Shown here piece by piece: positions 25,834-35,626 of a DNA stretch of 64,000 bases. Source of the DNA: Candidatus Nanopelagicales bacterium (GTDB taxonomy: Bacteria > Actinomycetota > Actinomycetes > S36-B12); assembly GCA_018402235.1 (NCBI GenBank), contig JAGYJJ010000004.1, positions 1-64,000 of the forward strand. The letters run 5' to 3'. Made by a program: the position numbers and the translations under genes. The stretch's first letter is position 1, and each line of letters starts with the position of its first letter. Under the pieces are notes generated by a model. The model did no database searches, was not told the DNA's origin, and worked only from the letters and a program-made list of their open reading frames with translations.

Positions 25834-27603
25834 GTGATCTTGCGCATGTCCACGTTGTTGCTGCGTACCTTGCGCGATGACCCGGCTGATGCTGAGGTAC
25901 CCAGTCACAGGCTGCTGGTCCGCGCGGGATATGTGCGGCGCATCGCTCCGGGTGTCTTCTCCTGGTTGCCGCTGGGGTATCTGACCTTTCGCAACGTGGA
26001 GAACATCGTGCGCGAGGAGATGGACGCGGCTGGCTTTCAGGAGGTGCACTTCCCGGCGCTGATTCCGCGGGAGCCCTACGAAGCCACCAATCGCTGGACC
26101 GAGTACGGCGACAACCTGTTCCGGTTGCAAGACCGGCGCGGCAACGACTACCTCCTCGGCCCCACGCACGAGGAACTGTTCACGCTGATGGTCAAGGGCG
26201 AGTACTCCTCCTACAAGGATCTGCCGCTGATCATTTACCAAATCCAAACCAAGTACCGCGACGAAGCGCGGCCGCGCGCAGGCATCCTGCGCGGACGTGA
26301 GTTCGTGATGAAGGACTCCTACTCCTTCGACGTGGACGACGCCGGTCTTGAGCGCTCGTACCTGCGCCACCGTGATGCCTACATATCCACCTTCGACCGC
26401 TTGGGCCTGTCCTATGTGATCGTCTCGGCCATGTCCGGGGCCATGGGTGGTTCGGCGAGCGAGGAGTTCTTGGCACCAACACCTGTGGGTGAGGACACGT
26501 TCGTGCGCTGCCCGGAGTGCGGGTTCGCAGCGAATGTGGAAGCGGTCTCGGTTCCAATGGCGGTCGAAGAGCCGATTTCTGTGGGTGCTGCGCACGTGGA
26601 GGTCACACCCGATACACCCACGATTGCAACTTTGGTTGAGGTGTCGAACTCGCGTCCAGAACTTGCGCGAGTGGATGGGGATGTTTGGACCGCATCGGAC
26701 ACGCTCAAGAACGTGATCGTGATGCGCGTTTACGCCGATGGCACCGAAAAGCCGCTGGCGATCGGTGTTCCCGGAGATCGAGAGGTGGACGAGCGGCGCC
26801 TCGAAGCTGCCGCGTATCCGGCCGAAATCCGTGCGTTCGAGGAACAGGACTTCGCGAAGAATTCGGCGCTCGTAAAGGGCTATATCGGGCCAGGTGCCTT
26901 GGGCCTGGTGGGATCAACAGGCATCGAGTACCTGCTTGATCCGCGAATCGCCCGTGGCTCTGCCTGGATCACCGGCGCCAACGAGCCGGGCCGCCACGTT
27001 TACGACCTCGTCTACGGACGCGACTTCGAAGCCGATGGCGTTATTGACGTTGCCGAAGTGCGCGCAGGAGATGCATGTCCGGCATGCGGAGCGGCAGTTG
27101 AGATCGCCCGCGGCATCGAGATCGGCCACATTTTCCAACTTGGACGCAAGTACACCGACGCACTGGGCCTGCAGGTGCAAGACGAATCGGGTTCGTTGGT
27201 GACGGTCACGATGGGTTCCTATGGCATTGGTGTCTCGCGTGCCGTCGCAGCCATCGCCGAGCAGCACCACGACGAAAAGGGTCTGGTCTGGCCGCGTGAA
27301 GTGGCGCCCGCGGATGTGCACCTCATCGCTACCGGCAAGGACGAGTCGGTCTTTGAGTTCGCCGATTCATTGGCGTCGTCGTTGTCCTCAGCTGGAGTCC
27401 GGGTGCTGTTCGATGACCGTCACGGCGTGTCACCTGGCGTGAAGTTCAATGATTCTGAACTCATCGGTGTGCCCACCATCGTGGTGGTGGGCCGTGGCTT
27501 GGCCGACGGAGTAATCGAGGTGAAAGAGCGCGCCACCGGTGATCGGGTCGATGTGCCGGTTGACGACGTTGTCTCGCACCTGGTTGCACTCGTGCGCTCC
27601 TAG
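25834..27603 (+). CDS. proS: Prolyl-tRNA synthetase
   Basis: ProRS charges tRNA-Pro. The 589-residue form has class II motifs ([73 protein letters not shown]). It also has a central bacterial-type insertion with paired Cys residues ([13 protein letters not shown] at about 230) and the editing-like domain, and a C-terminal anticodon-binding domain ([20 protein letters not shown]). GTG at 25834 gives the family opening [13 protein letters not shown] and has GAGAGGA about eight bases before it; the longer frame from 25714 overlaps the GNAT gene. Confidence 0.95.
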   Translation: MILRMSTLLLRTLRDDPADAEVPSHRLLVRAGYVRRIAPGVFSWLPLGYLTFRNVENIVREEMDAAGFQEVHFPALIPREPYEATNRWTEYGDNLFRLQDRRGNDYLLGPTHEELFTLMVKGEYSSYKDLPLIIYQIQTKYRDEARPRAGILRGREFVMKDSYSFDVDDAGLERSYLRHRDAYISTFDRLGLSYVIVSAMSGAMGGSASEEFLAPTPVGEDTFVRCPECGFAANVEAVSVPMAVEEPISVGAAHVEVTPDTPTIATLVEVSNSRPELARVDGDVWTASDTLKNVIVMRVYADGTEKPLAIGVPGDREVDERRLEAAAYPAEIRAFEEQDFAKNSALVKGYIGPGALGLVGSTGIEYLLDPRIARGSAWITGANEPGRHVYDLVYGRDFEADGVIDVAEVRAGDACPACGAAVEIARGIEIGHIFQLGRKYTDALGLQVQDESGSLVTVTMGSYGIGVSRAVAAIAEQHHDEKGLVWPREVAPADVHLIATGKDESVFEFADSLASSLSSAGVRVLFDDRHGVSPGVKFNDSELIGVPTIVVVGRGLADGVIEVKERATGDRVDVPVDDVVSHLVALVRS

Positions 27604-27615
27604 AAGCGTTCGGCG

Positions 27616-28374
27616 TTGATCGACCTCGACGTACTCATCTGGCTGGCACTGGCCGCCTTGGTGGCCGGCTGGGTTGACGCGGTTGCCGGAGGTGGGGGAT
27701 TGCTCCAGGTGCCGGCGTTGTTGCTCGGTTTGCCCGGCCCCGGCGTACAGGCACTGGGAACCAACAAGGTTGCGAGCGTGTTCGGCACCGCGGCGGCAAC
27801 CGGCACGTACCTGCGCAAAGTTCGCCCCGATCTGCGCGCGGCTTTGCCGATGGCGGGACTGGCGTTCCTCGGATCGTTGGGGGGTGCGGCTACGGCATCG
27901 TCGCTGCCGGAGAACGTATTCAGGCCATTGATCATCGCTTTGTTGATCGGGGCATGGATCTGGGTTGCGGTGAGCCCGGCGATGGGCGCAGTTGATCGAC
28001 TTCGTTTCTCCGGACGACGCCACATCGCGATTGCCGGAATAGCCGGATTGGTGATCGGTTTCTATGACGGACTCCTGGGACCTGGCACCGGATCATTCCT
28101 CTTGATCGTGCTGGTTGCGTTACTTGGTTACTCGTTTTTGTCCGCGTCCGTTACGGCCAAGATCGTGAACCTGGGAACCAACATCGCGGCGATCATCATC
28201 TTCGGCTTCGGTGGATACATCTGGTGGCAGGTGGGCCTGGTGATGGCCGTCTTCAACGTGATCGGTGCTGTGGTGGGTGCACGGATGGCCCTGCGCCGGG
28301 GCAGCGGATTTGTGCGAATTGTCTTCTTGATCGTGGTGGCGGTGCTGATCGTGCGCCTAGTGATCGTTGGCTAA
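27616..28374 (+). CDS. TauE/SafE-family permease
   Basis: The 252-residue membrane protein has eight or so hydrophobic segments. Two related half-signatures, AGWVDAVAGGGGLLQVPAL and GFYDGLLGPGTGSFLLIV, are typical of TSUP/TauE sulfite or organosulfonate exporters. NKVASVFGTAAA and TAKIVNLGTNIAAI mark the second conserved helices. TTG is the likely start, directly after proS; no better start exists in the frame. The substrate cannot be told. The gene converges with the DUF4439 gene and their stops overlap by four bases. Confidence 0.88.
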   Translation: MIDLDVLIWLALAALVAGWVDAVAGGGGLLQVPALLLGLPGPGVQALGTNKVASVFGTAAATGTYLRKVRPDLRAALPMAGLAFLGSLGGAATASSLPENVFRPLIIALLIGAWIWVAVSPAMGAVDRLRFSGRRHIAIAGIAGLVIGFYDGLLGPGTGSFLLIVLVALLGYSFLSASVTAKIVNLGTNIAAIIIFGFGGYIWWQVGLVMAVFNVIGAVVGARMALRRGSGFVRIVFLIVVAVLIVRLVIVG

Positions 28375-28781
28375 GTAGGGAATGCCTGACTCGGTGCCCC
28401 CCACTGCACGGCTGCCCGCGCACACAACTGAGCACCATCGATCGCGAAGGCACGATCGGCTGCTTGGGTATTCGCCGCAACGTCAGCATTGATACCCACA
28501 AGAGAGTTATTCAACTGCGCAAGTGCTGCTCGGGCTGAGCGCGCATCGGTAAAAGGTGTGGGCGGCTCAAATGCCGGCGGGGGAGCAGGAACAGATGATG
28601 GTTCGAGCATCTGTGAGTACACCTGCAAGCGGCCTTGGTGGTCGGCAAGTTGCGTGAGTACCTGGCGTTTGGCTCTGCCGGTCAGATAAACCCCTGCGAG
28701 TCCGGCGGCGTAAACGAAGTTCTGTTCAGCCTCGATAGCTCGCACGATGGCGGCAACCGCAGTTGCATCGGTGTAGGTCAT
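28371..28781 (-). CDS. Ferritin-like DUF4439 protein
   Basis: The 136-residue, mostly helical protein shows the DUF4439 pattern, with EAEQNFVYAAGLAGVYLTG and LADHQGRLQVYSQMLE giving conserved Glu/His positions, then a Pro-rich linker (PAPPPAFEPPTPF). DUF4439 proteins are ferritin-like and lie next to rimP in many actinobacteria, as here. The metal and partner are unknown. The start ATG overlaps the stop of the lipoprotein gene upstream (28778-28781), so the two are co-translated. Confidence 0.85.
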   Translation of the reverse strand: MTYTDATAVAAIVRAIEAEQNFVYAAGLAGVYLTGRAKRQVLTQLADHQGRLQVYSQMLEPSSVPAPPPAFEPPTPFTDARSARAALAQLNNSLVGINADVAANTQAADRAFAIDGAQLCARAAVQWGAPSQAFPT

Positions 28782-29290
28782 ACGTTGGCCCGGACGTCGC
28801 GAAGTTCGGGAATGTGTGAAGCCTCCGAAGCCGCGATGTAGGTCAAGGTGCGCACCCGCTCTGAATCCTGGCTCGATTGAGCGGCTTCGGCTCGAAGTTC
28901 GGCGCCGGCGCGCTCTCTAGCGATGAGTTCCGCCAGGACGGGCTTGATCCTCGCAGCCGCCGGAGCGATAGGAACAATCGAGGCAATCTGTTCGGAGGTG
29001 GCCCCCAATTCGCTGGCGTGGGCGCTGTGCTGATCGGCAATCGAGGTGAGCGTCCCGCGCAGTTCGGGGAAGGCCTCGATCGCACCGAGGTAGGCCCCGA
29101 TGAGTGAGAGTTCATCCAGCAGGTTCTCGTCGGGCTGCTCAGGGGCGCTCGGCTGGATCTCGATTGCCTCCGGGCCACCGTCGTCATTCCCGCAAGCGCT
29201 CAGCACGCCGAGGCTCAAGGCGCCCAGGGCCGCACTCGAGGAAAGCAACAGGGTGCGCCGAGAAAGGCGGCGGGGCAACGGGCTCAGCAC
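28778..29290 (-). CDS. Ferritin-like lipoprotein, Tat-type signal
   Basis: The 170-residue product starts at GTG 29290, putting RRLSRRTLLLSSSAALGALS at the N-terminus, a twin-arginine signal followed by the lipobox LGVLSAC. It should be a membrane-anchored lipoprotein. The mature region is helical with SLIGAYLGAIEAFPELRG, ADQHSAHASELGAT and AASEASHIPELRD, a four-helix ferritin-like array like its neighbour, so the pair probably forms a heteromer. An upstream frame extends to 29401 but lacks signal character. It diverges from rimP with about 110 bases between, a shared promoter region. Confidence 0.78.
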   Translation of the reverse strand: MLSPLPRRLSRRTLLLSSSAALGALSLGVLSACGNDDGGPEAIEIQPSAPEQPDENLLDELSLIGAYLGAIEAFPELRGTLTSIADQHSAHASELGATSEQIASIVPIAPAAARIKPVLAELIARERAGAELRAEAAQSSQDSERVRTLTYIAASEASHIPELRDVRANV

Positions 29291-29406
29291 CCGCCAAGCC
29301 TGCCATGGCCGGTTACACTCTCGGCGAGCAGCGCTTGAGCGCCGCGCACAACCGCTTGCACAACAGGATCTCGCCCGATGAACAGAAGGGGCCGACGCCA
29401 TGCTTG

Positions 29407-29868
29407 ATGTGTCCCTCCAGGCTGTGCGAGATCGCCGAGCCCGTGGTCCAAGGCGCCGGCATGGACCTCGAAGACCTGGCGATCGAGAAGGTGGGTCGGC
29501 GCGACAAAGTCTCGATCATCGTTGATGTCGATGGCGGCGCGAGTTTGGACGCCATCGCGGGAGTCTCCAGCGCGCTGTCTGCTGCGTTGGATGAGCATCC
29601 GGACATTACGTCGTCGTCGTACGTTCTAGAAGTCAGTAGCCCCGGGGTGGATCGACCCCTCACCTTGCCGCGGCATTGGCGGCGCAACCGCGATCGCCTA
29701 GTTGCCGTCGAGTTCGCCGATGAATCCCCCACCACCGGCCGGATCGTCGACACCACCGACACCACCGCAACCCTCGACATCGACGGGAAGCGCCGCGAGA
29801 TACCGCTGGCAACTGTGACCCGCGCGATCGTGCAAGTGGAATTTTCCCGAGAGCGCGAGGAGGGCTGA
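29407..29868 (+). CDS. rimP: Ribosome maturation factor RimP (start probably frame-broken)
   Basis: RimP helps build the 30S subunit. EIAEPVVQGAGMDLEDLAIE, VSIIVDVDGGASLDAIAGVS, VLEVSSPGVDRPLTLPRHW and the C-terminal SH3-like strand set are typical, about 153 residues from this ATG. A better ribosome site (AGAAGGGG) precedes an ATG at 29400 in another frame that reads MLDVSLQAVR. A single extra base near 29430 would join it to the RimP frame for a roughly 155-residue protein. That is the more natural start. The stop overlaps nusA (TGATG). The N-terminal frame should be checked. Confidence 0.88.
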   Translation: MCPSRLCEIAEPVVQGAGMDLEDLAIEKVGRRDKVSIIVDVDGGASLDAIAGVSSALSAALDEHPDITSSSYVLEVSSPGVDRPLTLPRHWRRNRDRLVAVEFADESPTTGRIVDTTDTTATLDIDGKRREIPLATVTRAIVQVEFSREREEG

Positions 29869-30884
29869 TGGATATCGATGTCAATGCCCTGAAGGCACTG
29901 GTTCGGGAGAAGGACCTGTCTTTGGACCTCGTAGTCGAGACGATCGAAGCCGCGCTGTTGGTTGCGTATCAACGCAGCGAAGGCTCTCGCGAGCAAGCCC
30001 GCGTGCAGTTGGATCGCAAGAGTGGACACGTGACCGTGTGGGCATCGGAGTTAAACGACGACGGCGAAGTTATCGGAGAGCTCGACGACACCCCCGATGG
30101 TTTCGGTCGCATCGCTGCCACAACGGCGCGCCAGGTTCTAATCTCCCGGCTACGAGACGCCGAAGGCGATGCCACCATGAACGAGTTCACTGGCAGAGAA
30201 GGTGATCTCGTCTCCGGGGTGATTCAACAATCGAACAATCCGCGCATGGTTCGGGTGGACCTGGGCAAAGTTGAAGCGAACTTGCCGCCCGAAGAGCAAG
30301 CACCGGGTGAGGCTTACACCCACGGCGAGCGGATCAAAGCGATCGTGACCAACGTGCGTCGCGGTTTCAAAGGCCCGGTCGTGACGATCTCACGGACGCA
30401 TCCGGGGCTGGTGAAAACGCTCTTCGCCCTCGAGGTTCCCGAGATCGCCGACGGCACGGTCGATATCACCGCTATCGCCCGAGAAGCCGGTCACCGCACC
30501 AAAATCGCCGTTCGATCCCATTCGGCTGAAGTCAACGCCAAGGGCGCTTGCATCGGCCCGCAAGGACAGCGGGTTCGCCATGTGATGAGCGAACTCGGCG
30601 GCGAGAAGATCGACATCGTTGATCACAGCGACGATCCGGCCGAGATGGTCGCGCACGCTTTGTCCCCCGCGCGGGTCACCGCGGTTGAGATCGTGGATGC
30701 GGCAGCCAAGGCGGCCCGGGTGCTGGTGCCCGATTACCAATTGTCCTTGGCCATCGGTCGTGAAGGACAAAACGCCCGACTAGCCGCGCGCCTCACCGGC
30801 TGGCGGATTGATATCCGACCGGATGGGGGCACCGCTGGGGATCCGGTTCCACCGGCGGCGCAACCACCGGCGGCAGGCGAGTAG
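29868..30884 (+). CDS. nusA: Transcription termination/antitermination factor NusA
   Basis: NusA binds RNA polymerase and nascent RNA and controls pausing and termination. The 338-residue form has an N-terminal domain at 1-110 (MDIDVNALKALVREKDLSLD), an S1 domain about 112-175 (GDLVSGVIQQSNNPRMVRVDL), and two KH domains (about 200-320) with RTKIAVRSHSAEVNAKGACI-GPQGQRVRHV and LSLAIGREGQNARLAARLTG. It lacks the C-terminal acidic repeats of enterobacteria, as in actinobacteria. The ATG overlaps the rimP stop, and ylxR and infB follow. Confidence 0.95.
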   Translation: MDIDVNALKALVREKDLSLDLVVETIEAALLVAYQRSEGSREQARVQLDRKSGHVTVWASELNDDGEVIGELDDTPDGFGRIAATTARQVLISRLRDAEGDATMNEFTGREGDLVSGVIQQSNNPRMVRVDLGKVEANLPPEEQAPGEAYTHGERIKAIVTNVRRGFKGPVVTISRTHPGLVKTLFALEVPEIADGTVDITAIAREAGHRTKIAVRSHSAEVNAKGACIGPQGQRVRHVMSELGGEKIDIVDHSDDPAEMVAHALSPARVTAVEIVDAAAKAARVLVPDYQLSLAIGREGQNARLAARLTGWRIDIRPDGGTAGDPVPPAAQPPAAGE

Positions 30885-30952
30885 AGTTGGGGCTCGGTTC
30901 CTCGGGGGACGCAATTCGTCACGACGATGCTCTCGGCCTAGTTGACGGCCCG

Positions 30953-31213
30953 GTGCGCATGTGTATCGGATGTCGAACTCGAGAACCGGCGTCGAAGCTG
31001 GTTCGCCTCGTAGCTGATGGACATGCCCCGGGAGGGTGTGCTGTCGACCACGAGCGAACCCGACCGGGACGTGGAGCCCATATCCACCCCCGGGAGGAAT
31101 GCATCGAACTGGCGGCGAAGCGCCGGGCACTTGCCCGAGCGGTCCGCAGCCGGGCCGGTGTCAGCATCGACATCCAGCAGGTGCGTGCGCAGATCCTCGA
31201 CTCGAGGCTGTAG
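30953..31213 (+). CDS. ylxR: YlxR-family RNA-binding protein
   Basis: YlxR (DUF448) is a small nucleic-acid-binding protein encoded between nusA and infB, with a role proposed in RNA metabolism and nucleoid function. MCIGCRTREPASKLVRLV is the family signature; a basic middle (GRGAHIHPREECIELAAKRR) and helix ALARAVRS complete it. GTG at 30953 gives a normal 86-residue length; an in-frame TTG at 30887 would add 22 residues and cannot be excluded. It sits 69 bases after nusA and 127 before infB. Confidence 0.88.
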   Translation: MRMCIGCRTREPASKLVRLVADGHAPGGCAVDHERTRPGRGAHIHPREECIELAAKRRALARAVRSRAGVSIDIQQVRAQILDSRL

Positions 31214-31340
31214 CGTCCGCCTGTAACACCAGCCCACGAAGGAGTGGTTCGAAAGATGAACACCACATGAGCGCGCGAGCATGAACATGCAGCGTTCGTT
31301 CTAGCCGTCCGGGCATGGCCCGGACCCAGACAGGAGAGTT
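31214..31340. other. Spacer between ylxR and infB
   Basis: These 127 bases contain no gene. A good ribosome site (CAGGAGAG, about 31331-31338) precedes the infB GTG. No hairpin strong enough to call a terminator was noted. Confidence 0.5.
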
Positions 31341-34163
31341 GTGTCCAAGGTTCGGGTCTACGAGCTCGCTAGAGAGCTCGGAGTCGAGAGCAAGGAAGTC
31401 CTTGCCAAATTGCAGGAGATGGGCGAATTCGTCCGCTCCGCCTCATCCACTATTGAGGCGCCGGTAGCCCGTCGCCTCGTCGAAGCTATGCCGGGTGCCG
31501 CAGATAAGCCAGCCAAGAAGACGGCGAAGAAGGCGGCCGCTAAGAAGACCACTCCCGCTCCGGCGGTAGATGCGCCTTTGGGCGATGCGCCTTTGGGCGA
31601 TGCGCCTTTGGGCGATGCGCCTTTGGGCGATGCGGCTTTGGCCGATACTCCGCCACCGGCGGCGCCCGCACCCTCCGTAGCCGCACCGGTCAGCCCGCCG
31701 GCAGCCCTCGCCGGTCAGCCCGCCTGCAACCCCACCGACAGCCCCGCCAGCCGCCCCACCGGCAGCCCCGCCCGTAGCGCCTGCCGCCCGGACCGCGCCC
31801 AGCGGGACCGCGACCGGGCAACAACCCCTTCGGTTCACCGGCCTCGGCGGCCCGCGCCCCGGTGGTCCGCGGCCGGGAAACAACCCCTTCGGCAGCGGCT
31901 CGGGAATGGGCCGCGGCACGGTGTTCCCGGTGCCCCGCGCCCCAATCCGGGCAGCATGCGTGGACAGCGTCCCGGTGGCCCGGGTGGTCCCGGTGGTGCT
32001 CCAGGTACCCGTCCAGGAACCCGCCCCGGTGGCCCGGGCGGTCCCGGTGGCCCGGGTAGTCGCGGAGGATTCCCGAGTGGTCGCGGACGTGGCCCCGGCG
32101 GTCCCGGTGGTCCCGGTGGTCCCGGTGGAACCGGTGGCCAGGGCCCGGCGGTCCTGGTGGTCCCGGTGGTCCCGGTGGCTGGGCGCCCCGGCGGCCGCGG
32201 TGGTTTCGGTAACCGGTCCGGTGGCCGAGGCAATACCGCAGGCGCCTTCGGCCGGCCCGGAGGTCGACCCTCGCGAGGGCGAAAGTCCAAGCGGGCCAAG
32301 CGGCAAGAGTTCGACAACATGGAGGCCCCCACCCTTGGCGGGATGCGGTTACCGCGCGGTGGCGGCGAGAGCGTTCGCCTGCCCCGCGGTGCATCGCTGA
32401 CCGACTTCGCCGAGAAGATTGATGCCGCACCAGCCGATTTGGTGAAGGTGCTCATCGGGCTTGGCGAGATGGTCACGGCCACCCAGTCGATCGACGACGA
32501 CACCTTGATGTTGTTGGGCAACGAACTGAACTTCGATGTCCAGGTCGTTTCACCCGAGGACGAGGACCGTGAGCTTTTGGAGTCCTTCGATCTGGAGTTC
32601 GGAGAAGACGAAGGCGAGGCGGTCGATCTCATGCCGCGACCGCCGGTGGTGACAGTGATGGGTCACGTCGACCACGGCAAGACCAAGCTGCTCGACGCCA
32701 TCCGCAAGACCAATGTGGTCAGCGGTGAGGCCGGCGGTATCACCCAGCACATCGGTGCCTACCAAGCTGTGGCACTCACCGCCGATGGTGAGCGCAAGTT
32801 GACGATCATCGATACCCCCGGTCACGAGGCGTTCACCGCCATGCGTGCTCGCGGCGCCGAGGTCACCGACATCGCGATTTTGGTCGTAGCCGCAGACGAT
32901 GGCGTGAAGCCGCAGACCATCGAGGCGCTGAACCACGCGCAGGCCGCGCAGGTGCCGATCGTGGTGGCGGTCAACAAGGTCGATAAGGAAGGTGCGGACC
33001 CGATGAAGGTGCGCAGCCAACTGACCGAGTATGGGCTCGTTGCCGAAGACTTTGGCGGCGAAACGATGTTCGTCGACGTCTCAGCGCTGCAAAGCATGGG
33101 TATCGAGAGTTTGCTCGAGGCCGTGTTGCTCACCGCCGATGCCGCGCTGGAGTTACAGGCCAACCCGCATCAAGACGCCCAGGGTGTGGCGATCGAAGCG
33201 CACCTGGACCGTGGCCGTGGCCCGGTTGCGACGGTGCTCGTCCAGCGTGGAACATTGCGCCAAGGCGATTCGATTGTGGCCGGCGATGCGTTCGGTCGCG
33301 TTCGAGCGATGCTCGACGATGCAGGAAACCCGGTTGATGAAGCGGGTCCCTCCACACCTGTGCAGGTGCTCGGCCTCACGTCGGTTCCCGGAGCCGGTGA
33401 TTCCTTCCTGGTGGTCGAAGAGGACCGCACCGCGCGGCACATCGCCCAAACTCGGCAAGCGCGTGAGCGCAATGCGCTGCTCGCGAAGAATCGCGTCAAG
33501 CGCTCGCTTGAGGATTTCCTGGAGTCCTTGGAAAAGGGCGAGGTTCAAGACCTCACCTTGATCATCAAGGGCGACGTCTCCGGCTCGGTGGAGGCACTCG
33601 AGGATGCGCTCACCAAGATCGATGTGGGCGAGGACGTCAATTTGCGGGTCATCCACCGCGGAGTGGGTGCGATCACCAAGAACGACGTCACCTTGGCGAG
33701 TGCATCGAAGGCGATCATCATCGGCTTCAACGTCCGACCCGAAGGCAAGGTGGCCGAGTTCGCTACGTCCGAAGGTGTGGATGTGCGCTACTACAGCGTC
33801 ATCTACCAAGCCATCGATGAGATCGAGGCTGCACTCAAGGGCATGCTCAAGCCCGAATACGAGGAGGTTCAACTCGGTACCGCGCAGGTACGCGACGTGT
33901 TCAAGTCCTCGAAGTTCGGCACCATCGCCGGGTGTCTTGTGCAATCCGGTGAGGTCAAGCGCAACTCCAAGGCGCGCTTGGTTCGCGACGGTGCCGTCGT
34001 GGCCGACAACCTTTCGATTGCCACCTTGCGTCGTTTCAAGGACGACGTCACGGAGGTGCGCGAAGGGTTCGAGTGCGGTATCAACCTCGGCTCGTACCAG
34101 GACGTGAAGGTCGACGACATCATCGAGACATTTGAGATGCGCGAGAAGCCGCGGGTGGCATAG
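31341..34163 (+). CDS. infB: Translation initiation factor IF-2 (compensated frame errors)
   Basis: IF-2 is the GTPase that brings initiator tRNA to the 30S subunit. The GTG opens [20 protein letters not shown] (IF2_N domain). A second IF2_N lies near residue 375, then the G domain with [14 protein letters not shown] at about 441, DTPGHEAF and NKVDK. C-terminal barrel domains follow. The linker is rich in Lys/Ala and Gly/Pro repeats. Two stretches read out of the natural frame. At about 31715-31922 the neighbouring frame carries the family text [18 protein letters not shown]. At about 32147-32180 a Gly-Gly-Pro run becomes [11 protein letters not shown]. Each is bounded by compensating single-base changes, so the ORF stays open. 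Confidence 0.95.
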   Translation: MSKVRVYELARELGVESKEVLAKLQEMGEFVRSASSTIEAPVARRLVEAMPGAADKPAKKTAKKAAAKKTTPAPAVDAPLGDAPLGDAPLGDAPLGDAALADTPPPAAPAPSVAAPVSPPAALAGQPACNPTDSPASRPTGSPARSACRPDRAQRDRDRATTPSVHRPRRPAPRWSAAGKQPLRQRLGNGPRHGVPGAPRPNPGSMRGQRPGGPGGPGGAPGTRPGTRPGGPGGPGGPGSRGGFPSGRGRGPGGPGGPGGPGGTGGQGPAVLVVPVVPVAGRPGGRGGFGNRSGGRGNTAGAFGRPGGRPSRGRKSKRAKRQEFDNMEAPTLGGMRLPRGGGESVRLPRGASLTDFAEKIDAAPADLVKVLIGLGEMVTATQSIDDDTLMLLGNELNFDVQVVSPEDEDRELLESFDLEFGEDEGEAVDLMPRPPVVTVMGHVDHGKTKLLDAIRKTNVVSGEAGGITQHIGAYQAVALTADGERKLTIIDTPGHEAFTAMRARGAEVTDIAILVVAADDGVKPQTIEALNHAQAAQVPIVVAVNKVDKEGADPMKVRSQLTEYGLVAEDFGGETMFVDVSALQSMGIESLLEAVLLTADAALELQANPHQDAQGVAIEAHLDRGRGPVATVLVQRGTLRQGDSIVAGDAFGRVRAMLDDAGNPVDEAGPSTPVQVLGLTSVPGAGDSFLVVEEDRTARHIAQTRQARERNALLAKNRVKRSLEDFLESLEKGEVQDLTLIIKGDVSGSVEALEDALTKIDVGEDVNLRVIHRGVGAITKNDVTLASASKAIIIGFNVRPEGKVAEFATSEGVDVRYYSVIYQAIDEIEAALKGMLKPEYEEVQLGTAQVRDVFKSSKFGTIAGCLVQSGEVKRNSKARLVRDGAVVADNLSIATLRRFKDDVTEVREGFECGINLGSYQDVKVDDIIETFEMREKPRVA
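31572..31646 (+). repeat. In-frame 15-bp tandem repeat in infB
   Basis: Four identical copies of GCGCCTTTGGGCGAT plus a degenerate fifth (GCGGCTTTGGCCGAT) encode (APLGD)4-AALAD in the flexible linker of IF-2. Copy number could vary by slippage without breaking the frame. Confidence 0.95.
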
Positions 34164-34254
34164 CCCGCGGCCCTCGCCGCATTTCTTGTGCTCGTCTCGC
34201 TGGCTGGTCGTGCCTCATCTTGAGAATCGCCCGTATTGCTGAAGGAGAGAAGTC

Positions 34255-34716
34255 ATGGCGAACGTGGCTCGTCAACGTCGGTTGGCCGAACGTATCCAGC
34301 ACATCGTCGCTGAAATGCTCGAACTTCGGATCAAGGATCCGCGCCTGGGCTTCATCACCATTACCGACGTTCGAGTTACCCCCGACCTGCGGGAGGCCTC
34401 GATCTTCTACACGGTCTTGGGGGATGTTGAGGAGCATGCTGCTACCGCCGCGGCCTTGGCCTCGGCAACAGGGGTGATCCGTAGCGAGGTGGGCAAACAA
34501 ACGGGCATCAAATTCACGCCCACCTTGGAGTTCATTCCCGATGCCGTACCCGAAAACGCCCGGCACGTGGAAGAACTGCTGGCGCAGGCCGCCGCCGCCG
34601 ATGCGGCCGTGCATGAGCAAGCAGCACGCGCGCAGTTTGCAGGCGATCCCGATCCTTATCGGCACGAGAATGAAGACGACGAAGCCGATGAGGACGACCA
34701 CGCTTCTAGTCCATGA
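34255..34716 (+). CDS. rbfA: 30S ribosome-binding factor A
   Basis: RbfA is a KH-fold protein needed for 16S rRNA 5'-end maturation and cold adaptation. The 153-residue product has RQRRLAERIQHIVAEMLELR, IKDPRLGFITITDVRVTPDL, ASIFYTVLGDVEEHAATAAA and the helix-strand pair around LEFIPDAVPENARHVEELLA. The C-terminal tail is long and acidic (DEADEDDHASSP). ATG at 34255 follows GGAGAGAAG. The stop overlaps the truB start by four bases (ATGA). Confidence 0.95.
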   Translation: MANVARQRRLAERIQHIVAEMLELRIKDPRLGFITITDVRVTPDLREASIFYTVLGDVEEHAATAAALASATGVIRSEVGKQTGIKFTPTLEFIPDAVPENARHVEELLAQAAAADAAVHEQAARAQFAGDPDPYRHENEDDEADEDDHASSP

Positions 34717-35615
34717 AACGTAAGGACGATCCGTCGATAAGTGGCGTGTTGTTGATAGATAAACCCGCCGGGTTGACCTCACACGATGTTGTGGGGCGCG
34801 TGCGTAAAGCCTTGGGTATGCGACGCGTGGGGCACGCGGGGACGTTGGATCCGATGGCCACCGGAGTGCTGGTGGTGGGCGTGGGACCGACCACGCGTTT
34901 GCTCGGCATCGTTGGTGGTCACGACAAGGAGTACGAAGCCACCATTCGACTCGGCGCGGTAACCACGACCGATGATCGCGAAGGTGACGTGGTGTCCACC
35001 GCGGATGATTCGACCCTCGCTGAGATCGATGAGGAAATGATCGTCGAGTCAATCGGTCGATTCGTCGGCACGATCCAGCAGCGCCCGAGCGCGGTGAGCG
35101 CGGTCAAGATCGACGGCAAGCGCGCCTATGACCGGGTTCGGGCGGGTGAGGACGTAGTACTTCCGGAGCGAACTGTCACTATCCGTGCATGTGAGCTGCA
35201 TGAGGTGCGCCGATCCACCGAGCACATCGATGTGGACGTGCGCGTGGAGTGTTCGGCCGGCACGTACATCCGCGCGCTGGCCCGCGACCTGGGTGCTGAG
35301 CTGGGGGTAGGCGGACACCTGACGGCATTGCGTCGCAGCCGATCGGGCGCGGTTCGCGTTACTGAGTGCATCGACCCCGCTGACGTAAGCATCGATCAAT
35401 TGCTGCGCCCGGGCACCTTCGCCCGTCAGGAGTTGCCATGTATCGACGTCAGTGAAGCCGATGCCGTGCGGGCCCGGCACGGTTCGGCGTTGCCCCTGTC
35501 GCTGCCCGATTCTTTGGTGGTGGCGCTCATCGGACCCGGGGAGGATCTGGTGGCAGTGGTGGAACCGGGTCCGCGGTACCTCGCCGTTTTCCCACCCGCC
35601 ACACCCGGGACCTAG
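34713..35615 (+). CDS. truB: tRNA pseudouridine-55 synthase
   Basis: TruB makes pseudouridine 55 in the T-loop of tRNAs. In the 300-residue protein, LLIDKPAGLTSHDVVGRVRK leads to GHAGTLDPMATGVLVVGVG, with Asp in the TLDP motif as catalytic nucleophile. QRPSAVSAVKIDGKRAYD and CSAGTYIRALARDLGAELGV are the other TruB motifs. A C-terminal PUA-like extension (RHGSALPLSLPDSLVVALIG) completes it. It overlaps rbfA and is followed by ribF, as in most actinobacteria. Confidence 0.95.
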   Translation: MKRKDDPSISGVLLIDKPAGLTSHDVVGRVRKALGMRRVGHAGTLDPMATGVLVVGVGPTTRLLGIVGGHDKEYEATIRLGAVTTTDDREGDVVSTADDSTLAEIDEEMIVESIGRFVGTIQQRPSAVSAVKIDGKRAYDRVRAGEDVVLPERTVTIRACELHEVRRSTEHIDVDVRVECSAGTYIRALARDLGAELGVGGHLTALRRSRSGAVRVTECIDPADVSIDQLLRPGTFARQELPCIDVSEADAVRARHGSALPLSLPDSLVVALIGPGEDLVAVVEPGPRYLAVFPPATPGT

Positions 35616-35626
35616 GCTTTCGGCTC

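Noticed and set aside
31443-32632. Long antisense ORFs rich in Gly, Pro and Thr opposite infB
   Set aside because: They arise from the GC-rich Gly/Pro repeat of the IF-2 linker and lack coding features.
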